Of a DNA stretch of 64,000 nt, positions 53,105 through 61,269 are shown piece by piece. Numbering within the stretch: position 1 is the first letter of the stretch; every line of letters begins with the position of its first letter. The stretch covers positions 530,620 to 594,619 of the forward strand of contig DAOPQC010000002.1 in NCBI GenBank assembly GCA_035358815.1, given 5' to 3'. The DNA comes from Thermoanaerobaculales bacterium. Lineage in GTDB: Bacteria; Acidobacteriota; Thermoanaerobaculia; Thermoanaerobaculales; Sulfomarinibacteraceae. A model generated the notes under the pieces. It saw only the letters and a program-made list of their open reading frames with translations, did not search any database and was not told the DNA's origin. The translations under genes and the position numbers were made by a program.

Positions 53105-54712
53105 TCAGCGGCCCACCTCGCGCCCGGCCCGGTCCAGCCTCACGAATGAGACGACCGTGCCGTCGCCGGCGCGGCGGAAGCGCACCTCCACCGCCCCGTC
53201 AGGCCGTGGCGTGCGATAGACGCTGCGGATGACCCGGCCGTCCGCATCCACCTCGTGGACCTCGTCGAGGGTGTCTTTGCCGCGGACCTCCAGCCACTGC
53301 AAAACGCCGGCGCGGCTGACCACGATCGAGCGGGGCGGCGGATCGCCTGCCGCCGGAGCGACCGGCGCAGCCGCTGCAGGCGCGAGCTCCGCCGCCGGCG
53401 CGATCGACCAGCCGGGAGCGGTCGCCGCCTCGCTGAGGTCGACCTGAGGGTAGAGCAGCACGGCGACCTCCCGCTGCTGGTCGCCGCGCTCGATGAGGAA
53501 GCCGACGCGCCGCCGCCACTCGGTGGCGGCCAGCAGTGCGCGCAGCTCGGACCGGCCGGCGACGCGAGTGCCATCGACGTCCAGGATCCGGTCGCCGGAG
53601 GCGAGCCCCGCCTTTGCCGCCAGGCTGTCTGGGAAGACCATCGAAACCGTGGGGACGCCCTCCCCGTCCGCGAGCTGGAGCCCGAGCTGCGGGTAGGCCT
53701 CGATGCCGCCGGCGTCGGGAAAGGCGCCGACGAAATGAGCCAGCGTCCGGGTGAAGCGGGCCGGGCTCGCCGGCGCGGGCCCCATGCCCTGGCCGTGTCC
53801 GCCCATCGGGTGGCCCGCCGGGTCGTCGCCCGGGTCCGGAGGCGGCGGCGCGATCACCGGGCAGAAGGTCGCCACTGGCAGCTCCGGGCGTCCCGCAGCG
53901 GCCAGCTCATCCGAGATCCTGCGCGAGATGCCGAGGCCGTAGGCGACGTGGCCGGAGCCAACGATCACCACCATCGTCTCCTCGCGGCGGAGGTTGGCGA
54001 GGATCGACCGCGCCATGACCACGTCCCACAGGCACTGGGCCGCGTACATGTTGTCGAACCAGCCGGGCGGCATCAGCGCGACGGTGTCGCCGAAGTAGCG
54101 GGCGACCAGGTAGCGGTGCTCCTCCGAGCCGCCGGTGGCAACCTCCCCCACTTCCGCCCGCTGCTCGTCGGTCAGCGCCTCCAGGCCGCCCCGGTTCACC
54201 GCCCGGGGGATGTCCCGGGGCACGTTCAACCCGACCACGCGCAGCCCGCGGGTGCGCGCCGCCTCCATGACCGGCCGGTAGTACTCGAAGCGGTAGCTGC
54301 CGCGGTCGTACCACGCGGTCCGGCGCAGCAGCTCGCCTTCATCGATCTCTCCGGCGACCCAGGCGTCGAGCGCCTCTTGGTCGCTGCGGAGGAAGAACTC
54401 CATGCCCAGCACGAGCTCGCCCTTGAGCCCCGCCATCGCGTCGAGCAGCGCACCGTGAAACTTCTTCTGCTCGATGTCGGTGTGCGCCTCGCCGATCAGC
54501 ACGACCCTCGCCTTCACCAGCTCACGGGCCAGCTCCTCGAGCGAGAGCTCGCGATCCTCGACGGCGGACACGTAGCTGCCGGCCGCCGCGCTGCCGAACC
54601 GGGTTGCCAGCTCGCCGGCGCCGAGCGGCAGCAGGTCGAGCTCATCGGCCGCAACCGCTGACGCCATCGCCGTCAGCGCGGCGGCGAGAATGAAGAGCGG
54701 GAGAGTTCTCAT
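53105..54712 (-). CDS. ChaN-domain protein fused to a PDZ domain
   Basis: 535 residues with signal peptide (LPLFILAAALTAMASAVAAD). Residues about 65-280 match the ChaN/haem-binding uptake (DUF399) family: ARVVLIGEAHTDIEQKKFHG, ELVLGMEFFLRSDQEALDAW, LRVVGLNVPRDIPRAVNRGG and EETMVVIVGSGHVAYGLGIS. A Pro/Gly/His-rich linker (HPMGGHGQGM) follows, then a PDZ domain (about 345-420: LGLQLADGEGVPTVSMVFPD, SLAAKAGLASGDRILDVDGT). The C-terminal about 90 residues are unassigned beta structure. Probably periplasmic; the ligand could be haem or a metal (inference). Convergent with mltD with an 18-base gap. Confidence 0.8.
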   Translation of the reverse strand: MRTLPLFILAAALTAMASAVAADELDLLPLGAGELATRFGSAAAGSYVSAVEDRELSLEELARELVKARVVLIGEAHTDIEQKKFHGALLDAMAGLKGELVLGMEFFLRSDQEALDAWVAGEIDEGELLRRTAWYDRGSYRFEYYRPVMEAARTRGLRVVGLNVPRDIPRAVNRGGLEALTDEQRAEVGEVATGGSEEHRYLVARYFGDTVALMPPGWFDNMYAAQCLWDVVMARSILANLRREETMVVIVGSGHVAYGLGISRRISDELAAAGRPELPVATFCPVIAPPPPDPGDDPAGHPMGGHGQGMGPAPASPARFTRTLAHFVGAFPDAGGIEAYPQLGLQLADGEGVPTVSMVFPDSLAAKAGLASGDRILDVDGTRVAGRSELRALLAATEWRRRVGFLIERGDQQREVAVLLYPQVDLSEAATAPGWSIAPAAELAPAAAAPVAPAAGDPPPRSIVVSRAGVLQWLEVRGKDTLDEVHEVDADGRVIRSVYRTPRPDGAVEVRFRRAGDGTVVSFVRLDRAGREVGR

Positions 54713-54823
54713 GGGAGCCTCCTCGGACCAGCGTCACCTTACGCGATCGGTGCGGCGATCGCAAAGCCGCAGAGCTGCCTCGACCCTTGCTACAATCCAC
54801 TGCCTCGGCGAGGGATGCTGGTG

Positions 54824-56941
54824 ATGGCCGATCGACCAGAGCTGCACGAAGGCTTCCCAAGCGCGCTCGAGGCCGGCGACCTCGACCGCGTCGAGGAGCT
54901 GTGGCTGGAGGCCCTCGATTCCCCGGCGATCGCGGTCGACGACCTGCTCGAGGTGCGCCGCGCCCTGTGGAAGAACGGGCACAAGGCGCTCGCCGCGACG
55001 CTGCTCGAGCTGCTCGCGGACACCCTGGAGCAGCGTCGCGAATGGGAGGCGGCGCTCACCGTGCTGCGCGAGATCGTCCGCCTGACCGAGAAGCCCGGCC
55101 CCGAGCTGGTGGCCCGCCTCGAACGGGCCCTGACCGGGGCTCGCGCCGGCTCCCCGTCGCTGAAGCTGGTGCTCGAGCGCCACCCGCTGCAGGGATCGCG
55201 GCGTCCGCTCGACCAGCTCGAGATCATCGAGCGCTGGCTGGCCTTCGACCGGGGCACGACCGTCGAGGTCGTCGGCCAGGGTGTCGGCCGGGTGGTCGAC
55301 GCCAACCTCTCACTCGAGAACATCAAGGTCGATCTCGGGGGTGCCCGCCGCGCGGTCTCGGTGCCGTTCGGCGCCGCGCCGCGCTTCCTCCGGCGGCTTC
55401 CGCCGGGCGACTTCAGGCGGCGCGCGGTCGAGGACCCGGAGCGGCTTCGGCTCGAGGCTCTCGAGGCCCCCGGTGAGGCCCTGGTCGGGCTCCTGGAGAG
55501 CCTGGCGGAGCCGGCCGACGTCGCCGCCATCAAGGCGGCGCTCGAGGGCATCGTCGATGCGGACGGCTGGACGGGCTGGTGGGCGAAGGCGCGCAAGCAC
55601 CCGCGGCTGCTCGCCTCGGGCGCCGGCTCGCGGCTTCGCTACACGGTTGGCGCCAGCGCGGCGGCCGCCGCCGACCTGCTCCTCGAGGAGCTCCGCTCGG
55701 CCGAGCCCCGCCAGCGGCTGGCCGTGGCCCGCCGGCTGGCCGCCCGAGGGGCCGCGGAGGCCGAGGCAACAGCGGCGTTCCTGACCGGCACGCTCGCCGA
55801 TCTCGCCGACCGCGACCCCGGGCTCGCCTGGGAGACGGCCGGCGCCCTGTCGGGGATCGGCCGGGGGACCGGCGAGGAGGCGGCGTTCCGGGAGGGGCTG
55901 CTGGCCGGCTGCCCGCCGCTGCGCCTGCTGCTGGGGATCCAGGATCGTGGCGAGCGCGAAGCGGCGCTGGCGGCCGCACGGGCGGCCGATCCGGACCACT
56001 GGGCCGAGCTGTGGAGCGACTGGATGCTGCACGAGCAGCACCCGGCCGTCCTCGACCTGATTGCCCGCTCTCTCGACGGGGAGGGCGCGGTCGATCTCCT
56101 GGACGCCGCCGTCGAGGCCGTGTTCCGCAACCACCTCGAACATCCGGCCCAGTTCGTGTGGGCCTGTGAGGCGATGGTCCAGCCCGGCGCCCCGGAGCCG
56201 CTGCGTCGGCGGGCGACGCCGTCGCTGCTCGAGAAGCTGCCCGACACCCTGACCCGGCCCGAGTTCGGGCCGCTGCGCGGCCGGGCCAAGGCGCTGCTCG
56301 ACGGCGGCGGCGCCGCAGTCCGGGTCATCCTCGAGGCCGCGTCGCCCCAGCAGGCGGATCGGCTCGTCTCCCGGGTCGCAAGGATCTCGGCCGTCGAGCC
56401 GCAGCGCGTGCGGGTCCTCGAGCAGGCGGCCGCCCAGCGGCGCGGGGCGCCGGCAGCCGAGTCCGACACCCCGCTGCTGGTGGCGAGCGAGGAGGCGATC
56501 GAGGCCCGCCGCCTCCAGCTGAAGGAGCTCCTCGAGGTCGAGATCCCGAAGACGCTGAAGGGCATCACCGCCGCGGCGGCCGAAGGCGACCTCCGGGAGA
56601 ACTTCGAGTACCACATGCTCAGGGACCGCCAGGAGCTGCAGTCGGCGAAGGCCGCCAAGCTGCAGCGGGAGCTCGCCATGGTGAGGGCTCTCAAGCCCGG
56701 CAGCGCCGACACCTCGAGAGTCAACATCGGCACCGTGGTCCAGCTCGCCGGCGCCGACGGGGCGCCGCTGCCGCCGGTCACCATCCTGGGCCCCTGGGAC
56801 GCCGACGTCGGACGCCGGATCTTCGCCAACGGCAGCGAGCTCGCGCAACGGCTCCTCGGCGCTCACGTCGGCGACCGCGTCGAGATGGACGGGGGGCCGG
56901 CGACGATCACGAGGATCGACGCATGGCCGGCCGGCCGGTGA
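54824..56941 (+). CDS. GreA-family transcript cleavage factor with a long helical N-terminal region
   Basis: 705 residues. The last about 160 residues are GreA/GreB-like: coiled coil ASEEAIEARRLQLKELLEVE, tip loop AAAEGDLRENFEYHMLRDRQ with the Asp and Glu that coordinate Mg in the RNA polymerase channel, then the FKBP-like domain (VNIGTVVQLAG, VTILGPWDADVGRRIFANGS, HVGDRVEM). Residues 1-550 are TPR/HEAT-like helical repeats (LLELLADTLEQRREWEAALT), with a small beta domain near 150-200. Chlamydial and spirochaetal GreA proteins have similarly long N-termini. ATG 54824 has GAGGG at good spacing; ATG 54815 is too close to it. Confidence 0.83.
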   Translation: MADRPELHEGFPSALEAGDLDRVEELWLEALDSPAIAVDDLLEVRRALWKNGHKALAATLLELLADTLEQRREWEAALTVLREIVRLTEKPGPELVARLERALTGARAGSPSLKLVLERHPLQGSRRPLDQLEIIERWLAFDRGTTVEVVGQGVGRVVDANLSLENIKVDLGGARRAVSVPFGAAPRFLRRLPPGDFRRRAVEDPERLRLEALEAPGEALVGLLESLAEPADVAAIKAALEGIVDADGWTGWWAKARKHPRLLASGAGSRLRYTVGASAAAAADLLLEELRSAEPRQRLAVARRLAARGAAEAEATAAFLTGTLADLADRDPGLAWETAGALSGIGRGTGEEAAFREGLLAGCPPLRLLLGIQDRGEREAALAAARAADPDHWAELWSDWMLHEQHPAVLDLIARSLDGEGAVDLLDAAVEAVFRNHLEHPAQFVWACEAMVQPGAPEPLRRRATPSLLEKLPDTLTRPEFGPLRGRAKALLDGGGAAVRVILEAASPQQADRLVSRVARISAVEPQRVRVLEQAAAQRRGAPAAESDTPLLVASEEAIEARRLQLKELLEVEIPKTLKGITAAAAEGDLRENFEYHMLRDRQELQSAKAAKLQRELAMVRALKPGSADTSRVNIGTVVQLAGADGAPLPPVTILGPWDADVGRRIFANGSELAQRLLGAHVGDRVEMDGGPATITRIDAWPAGR

Positions 56942-57017
56942 GCCGCCCAACAGCCAGCGGCCTCATCGCGCTCGGGCCGGGATCCCCGCCGGCGGGCGTT
57001 CGCGCTAGAGTGGGGCA

Positions 57018-57953
57018 ATGAGCCGGCGGCAACCCCGCCCACGCGACCGCGTGCTGTACCGGGTGCTCGAGGCCTTGCTGGCGGCCGGCGGTCGCCTTCC
57101 GCTGGGGCTCACCCGGCCGCTGGGCATGCAGATCGGGGCCCTGGCCATGGCGCTCGATGCCCGTGACCGGCGGCGCGCGCGGAGCCACCTCCGGATCGCG
57201 TTCCCCTCGCTCGACGAGGCCGCGGTCCGCGCCCTGCTCCGCGGCACGGCCCGCCACCTCGGGGCGCTGCTCGCCGAGGTGGCCTGGCTGCTGCAGGCGA
57301 CCGCCGAGCAGGTGGCCGAGCAGTGCGCGATCACCGGGCTCGAGCACGTGCGCAGCGCGCTGGAGGCCGGCACCGGAGCGGTGCTGTTCACCGGCCACTG
57401 CGGCAACTGGGAGCTCCTCAACTCCCGGCTCGGGGTGGCCGGGATCCCGCTGACGATCGCGGTGCGCGGCTTCCACGACCCGCGGCTCGACCACCTCGCC
57501 ACCGGCCTGCGGTCCCGGTTCGGGTGCGAGGTGGTGCCGCGCGGCCAGGAGGCCGGGCGCCGCCTGGTGGCCGCACTCACCGCCAACCGGGTCAACGGCC
57601 TGCTCATCGACCAGGATATTCGCGGCATCCCTGGCGTCTTCGTCCCGTTCTTCGGGCGCCCCGCCTGGACGCCGTCAGGGGCCGCGTCGATCGCCCTCCG
57701 CAGGCAGTGCCCCCTGGTCCCCGCCTTCGGGCACCGCCGCGCCGACGGCCGGCACAGCGTGGAGATCCACCCTCCCCTGCCGGAGCCGCCGCCGGGGCCG
57801 GCCGAGGAGCGGGTCACCGCGCTCACCGCGGCCGCCACCGCCGCCATCGAGGAGCAGATCCGCGCCCACCCCGAGCAGTGGGTGTGGATGCACCGTCGCT
57901 GGCGGACCCAGCCGGCAGCCGCCGTCGACGCGAGCGCCCCTCCCGGCCAGTAG
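57018..57953 (+). CDS. LpxL/HtrB-type lysophospholipid/lipid A acyltransferase
   Basis: 311 residues. Family segments: LGMQIGALAMALDARDRRRA, RSHLRIAFPSLDEAAVRALL, the catalytic H-x4-E in VLFTGHCGNWELLNSRLGVA, RGFHDPRLDHLATGLRSRFG, GLLIDQDIRGIPGVFVPFFG and the final AHPEQWVWMHRRWRTQP. LpxL-like enzymes add a secondary acyl chain to lipid A, or to another saccharolipid or lipid. The N-terminus has a weak amphipathic or hydrophobic helix for inner-membrane association. It follows the GreA-like gene by 76 bases. The exact acceptor is unknown. Confidence 0.88.
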   Translation: MSRRQPRPRDRVLYRVLEALLAAGGRLPLGLTRPLGMQIGALAMALDARDRRRARSHLRIAFPSLDEAAVRALLRGTARHLGALLAEVAWLLQATAEQVAEQCAITGLEHVRSALEAGTGAVLFTGHCGNWELLNSRLGVAGIPLTIAVRGFHDPRLDHLATGLRSRFGCEVVPRGQEAGRRLVAALTANRVNGLLIDQDIRGIPGVFVPFFGRPAWTPSGAASIALRRQCPLVPAFGHRRADGRHSVEIHPPLPEPPPGPAEERVTALTAAATAAIEEQIRAHPEQWVWMHRRWRTQPAAAVDASAPPGQ

Positions 57954-58066
57954 CCCGCGCGCCGCGGTCTCCGTCGGGACGGTCGCCCGACCCCCGGGAC
58001 CGTTCCGGAGGCGGCAGCCGGCGCGGCGTCAAGCACTTCCGCCGGCGTCCCCGGCCGCGGCGGTCC

Positions 58067-58699
58067 TCAGACCCCGGCCTTGACGCACGCCGGATCCAGC
58101 GGGCAGCCCGCGCAGCGCGGCCGGCGCGCCACGCACACCCGCCGGCCGTGCAGGATCATCCGCATCGAGAACGCGACCCAGCCGGGCCGGGGAACGAGCC
58201 GCTCGAGCTCGCCGGCGATGGCCTCCGGGTCGTCGGCGCGGGTGAGGCCCAGGCGACCGGCGACCCGGCGCACGTGGGTGTCGACCGCGATCCCGGCGGC
58301 GATACCGAAGGCCTCACCCAGCACCACCTTGGCAGTCTTGCGCCCGACGCCGGGCAGCTCCACCAGCGCCTCCAGCTCGGCCGGGACAGTACCGCCGTGG
58401 CGCGCCACCAGGGCCTCCGCCGCCCCGCGCAGCGCGCGCGCCTTGTTGCGGAAGAACCCGGTCGGCCGGATCACCGCCTCGAGCTCGTCGAGCGGCGCCT
58501 GCGCCATGGCGGCGGGCGTCGGCCACCGCCCGAACAGCACGGGCGTCACCTGGTTGACCCGCTCGTCGGTGCACTGGGCCGACAGCACGGTTGCGACCAG
58601 CAGCTCCCAGGGGTCGCGGTAGTCCAGCTCGCACCTGGCTTCCGGGTAGGCGGCGGCGAGCAGCTCGGCCACCGCTCTCGCCCGCTCGGATCGTCGCAT
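58067..58699 (-). CDS. nth: Endonuclease III
   Basis: 210 residues, DNA glycosylase/AP lyase for oxidised pyrimidines. Visible: DPWELLVATVLSAQCTDERV, the HhH motif ELPGVGRKTAKVVLGEAF with the catalytic Lys, the catalytic Asp in IAVDTHVRRVAGRLGLT, and the iron-sulfur ligands C-x6-C-x2-C-x5-C at the end (CVARRPRCAGCPLDPAC). All catalytic residues are present. Convergent with the acyltransferase gene. The second HhH-GPD glycosylase of the window, besides mutY. Confidence 0.94.
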   Translation of the reverse strand: MRRSERARAVAELLAAAYPEARCELDYRDPWELLVATVLSAQCTDERVNQVTPVLFGRWPTPAAMAQAPLDELEAVIRPTGFFRNKARALRGAAEALVARHGGTVPAELEALVELPGVGRKTAKVVLGEAFGIAAGIAVDTHVRRVAGRLGLTRADDPEAIAGELERLVPRPGWVAFSMRMILHGRRVCVARRPRCAGCPLDPACVKAGV

Positions 58700-58885
58700 C
58701 CGGGGATTCTACAGGATGCGCACAGCGCATCACGAGGCACGAGGGTGACCAACGCAAACAGGCTTCCCGACCTCGACAACCCACATGCCCGCTCTTCTCT
58801 ACAGCCCGCATTTCTCATCGACCTCCTCCGGCGCCGCCAACCCGTCACTTTCGCCTCGATTGAGGAGGGCGGTGAGAAACGCGGG

Positions 58886-60553
58886 CTAGTAGTCGAAGCC
58901 GCTGCCGCCGATGAACTCGCGCAGGATCGAGGTCTGCGGCACCTCGTCCGGGAAGATCGACACGAACATCGACAGGCCCTTGAGCAGCCGGAACGCCTCG
59001 GCGTAGGTGGCGCTGGTCCGCGGCACCTGGAGCAGGAAGCGCTCGGCGTAGGTCTTGAGCACCGCCGGCTCGTAGACCAGGGCCGAGTTGAACATCACGT
59101 CCGCCCGCTCCTGGAACGGGAAGATCCAACGGCCTTCCCCGCGCCGCACCTTCTCCCAGAGGTCGAGCGTCCGCTCGGCGGTGAACCCGCGGTACCTGCG
59201 ATCGCGGACGATCCTCCGGACCAGCCGCCCGTCGGCTGTGAAGAGCCGGTTGTGGTCATCGATCGCCAGCTGGGACAGCGCGGAGATGAAGATCCGGAAT
59301 GCGCTGGAGGCCGGGACCGAGTCGGTCAACCGCTCGTTCAGCCCATGGATGCCCTCGATCACCAGCACCTGGTGGTCGAGCAGGCGGAGCGGCACCCACC
59401 TCTCGGGGTCATCGCGCCGCCCGTGCTGGAAGTCGAACCGGGGAGTCATCACCTCGCGCCCCGCCAGCAGCTCCGCCAGCTGCTTGCGGAACAGGGGCAG
59501 GTCAATCGCATCGAGCGCCTCGAAGTCCGGCTCGCCTTCCTCGTCGAGCGGGGTCCGGCTGCGGTCGACGTAGTAGTCGTCGAGGGACAGCGCCACCGGC
59601 TCGATCCCGTTCACCCGCAGCTGGATGCCGAGACGACGCGCGAAGGTGGTCTTGCCCGCGCCCGACGGCCCGGCCACCAGCACCAGCCTCGCGCGCGGCT
59701 CGCGGGACAGGATGCGGTCGGCGATCTGGCCGATCTTCTTCTCGTGCAGGCCCTCGGCGACGCGTACGATGTCGCTGATCCCGCCGTCGAGGCAGAGCCG
59801 GTTGAGCTGGCCGACGGTGTGGACGCCCAGCAGCTCCTGCCAGGCGCGGGTCTCAAGGTAGGTCGCGAACAGCTTGGGCCGCGGCGTGAACTCCGGCAGC
59901 CGGCTGCGGTCGGCCCGCCTGGGAAACTGGAGAATCAGCCCGTCCCCGTACCGAATCACGCCGAACGTGGGGAGGCAACCGGTGTGCGGTGCGCAGGGCC
60001 CGTGAGCGATGTCGACGAAACGTCCGCAGCTGACCGTGTGGACCGTCGACGAGCGCCGGGTTTCGAGCAGATCGAGCTTGCCGACGTAGCCCATCGCGCG
60101 GCAGTGGTTCTCGACCTCCTCGACCGTCACGGTGGAGCGGACGAACGGCCGCCGCTCGCGATGCAGGTCCAGCATCCGAAGCTGGAGGGCCAACGCCATC
60201 TCGTCGAGCGGCGGGTGCTCGCCGCGAACCTGAAAGTGGTAGCAGTTGCCGAGCGACTGCCCGATCATCGGTCGCGCCTGAGGGTAGAGCTCGAGGCAGG
60301 CCTCGTAGAACATGAGGCTCACCGACCGCTTGTACACGGACTCGCCCTCCCGGTCGCCGTAGTGGACCAGGTCGAGCTCCACCGACCCGCGGAGTGGAAA
60401 GTCCAGCATCACCTGTCGCCGGTTGACGAGCGCCGACAGCACGGTGTCGGGGATGTCGCCGTCGATCTGGCGCAGGAAATCGTCGATCCTGACTCCTGCA
60501 GCAACCCGGTGAACCTTGCCGTGATAGGAGACGTCGACGTGGGCGTTGTTCAT
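58886..60553 (-). CDS. Nucleoside (uridine-type) kinase with N-terminal TGS and ThrRS-like domains
   Basis: 555 residues. Residues about 1-65 resemble a TGS domain (VDVSYHGKVHRVAAGVRIDD). Residues about 70-230 resemble the second additional domain of threonyl-tRNA synthetase (YKRSVSLMFYEACLELYPQA, NHCRAMGYVGKLDLLE). The C-terminal half is a uridine/phosphoribulokinase-like P-loop kinase: LVLVAGPSGAGKTTFARRLG, PVALSLDDYYVDRSRTPLDE, LPLFRKQLAELLAG and HQVLVIEGIHGLN. Such fusions occur in Clostridia and Bacteroidetes and are annotated nucleoside kinases; the role of the TGS part is unknown. ATG 60553 chosen at the TGS start. Confidence 0.87.
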   Translation of the reverse strand: MNNAHVDVSYHGKVHRVAAGVRIDDFLRQIDGDIPDTVLSALVNRRQVMLDFPLRGSVELDLVHYGDREGESVYKRSVSLMFYEACLELYPQARPMIGQSLGNCYHFQVRGEHPPLDEMALALQLRMLDLHRERRPFVRSTVTVEEVENHCRAMGYVGKLDLLETRRSSTVHTVSCGRFVDIAHGPCAPHTGCLPTFGVIRYGDGLILQFPRRADRSRLPEFTPRPKLFATYLETRAWQELLGVHTVGQLNRLCLDGGISDIVRVAEGLHEKKIGQIADRILSREPRARLVLVAGPSGAGKTTFARRLGIQLRVNGIEPVALSLDDYYVDRSRTPLDEEGEPDFEALDAIDLPLFRKQLAELLAGREVMTPRFDFQHGRRDDPERWVPLRLLDHQVLVIEGIHGLNERLTDSVPASSAFRIFISALSQLAIDDHNRLFTADGRLVRRIVRDRRYRGFTAERTLDLWEKVRRGEGRWIFPFQERADVMFNSALVYEPAVLKTYAERFLLQVPRTSATYAEAFRLLKGLSMFVSIFPDEVPQTSILREFIGGSGFDY

Positions 60554-60699
60554 GTCTGTCCGCGCTCCGCTCGGCGGCGAGTGCGCCGAAAGTCGGCTTG
60601 TCCGAGCGCGAAGCATAGTGCTTCAAAGAGGCCGGCTCAACCGCCGCCGTTGCGCCGAGCCCGGCCGGCGAGGGCTGGCGCCTTGACGGCCGGAAGTCG

Positions 60700-60783
60700 T
60701 ATACTGCGCGGCGCAGCATCGAAGCGCCCGTGCTATACCGTCGGGGGAGGAACAACTCCGCTCACGTCGGGGGCACGGGCGCT
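60700..60783 (+). other. Possible structured RNA or regulatory element
   Basis: A perfect 11-bp inverted repeat, AGCGCCCGTGC (60723-60733) and GCACGGGCGCT (60773-60783), closes a 39-base interior that itself contains GGAG-GAACAA-CTCC (60746-60759). TATACT (60700-60705), a good -10 element, lies 17 bases before the stem on the plus strand. It sits between the zinc-ribbon gene and the nucleoside kinase gene, both on the minus strand, so it may instead be part of their intercistronic mRNA. I recognise no Rfam family. Confidence 0.4.
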
Positions 60784-60793
60784 CTTTCGTCGA

Positions 60794-60814
60794 GCGGCCC
60801 CGGTGCGGGGCCGC
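60794..60814. terminator. GC hairpin 3' of the zinc-ribbon gene
   Basis: GCGGCCCC (60794-60801) and GGGGCCGC (60807-60814) form an 8-bp stem with a 5-base loop, directly after the minus-strand zinc-ribbon stop. No U-run on either strand, so the terminator role is tentative. Confidence 0.5.
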
Positions 60815-60821
60815 GTCGCAA

Positions 60822-60944
60822 TCACTTCTTGATCCTCTTGGGCTGGCAGGCGTCCTTCTTCTTCTTGACGACCGCACCGCACTCCGCGCACCGGAAGGCG
60901 CCGACCTTCGCCCTGGCCGTGGACTTCCCCTTGCGGCAGCTCAT
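60822..60944 (-). CDS. Small basic zinc-ribbon-like protein, 40 residues
   Basis: MSCRKGKSTARAKVGAFRCA and then ECGAVVKKKKDACQPKRIKK. The C-x2-C (CAEC) with a further Cys in DAC, and a fourth at position 3, could bind one zinc. The many Lys/Arg residues suggest nucleic acid binding. I recall similar short Lys-rich zinc-ribbon proteins in environmental proteobacteria and acidobacteria, without known function. No clear own Shine-Dalgarno sequence; the ATG lies eight bases after the stop of a 14-codon ORF, so translation may be coupled. Confidence 0.6.
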   Translation of the reverse strand: MSCRKGKSTARAKVGAFRCAECGAVVKKKKDACQPKRIKK

Positions 60945-60952
60945 GGCGGCTG

Positions 60953-60997
60953 TCAGCTCACGAGCGCGCAGCAGGTCGCGTGGTTCGGGTCCAGCAT
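60953..60997 (-). CDS. Candidate 14-residue leader ORF upstream of the zinc-ribbon gene
   Basis: MLDPNHATCCALVS with a strong GGAGGG six bases before the ATG. It ends eight bases before the zinc-ribbon start, which lacks a good ribosome site. Upstream, TACAAT (61043-61038, minus strand) is a plausible -10 element, though no -35 match is seen. It could be a translational-coupling or attenuation leader; the adjacent Cys codons might sense cysteine or metal stress (speculative). Confidence 0.4.
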   Translation of the reverse strand: MLDPNHATCCALVS

Positions 60998-61211
60998 GAC
61001 AGGCCCTCCGGGGAAGCTGATGTGAGCATGCGCCGCGATTGTAGACCTACCCGGCCACCCGCTGACCGGCAGCCGTGCCCAACCCTTCGACCTGCCGCCG
61101 GCGCCGCCCTCCCCGTAAACTCTGACGTGCCTGTCGAGATTTCAGTGCGGCCTCCTTGCCCCCCCGGGGTCCGGTCGCGCGCGCAGACCAGGGGCATCCG
61201 CCGGCGCGACG

Positions 61212-61240
61212 TTTACCGGGGAAGCGGATGCCGGTACACT
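61212..61240 (+). promoter_or_regulatory. Candidate promoter for the TPR-like gene
   Basis: TTTACC (61212-61217), 17 bases, TACACT (61235-61240), about 30 bases before the preferred ATG at 61270. Confidence 0.4.
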
Positions 61241-61269
61241 CATCGCCCGACATGGACGAGGTGGACCCC

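Noticed and set aside
57323..60832. 1169-codon plus-strand open frame
   Set aside because: It runs across the acyltransferase gene, and antisense to nth and the nucleoside kinase. Low-complexity Arg/Pro/Gly translation marks it as a shadow.
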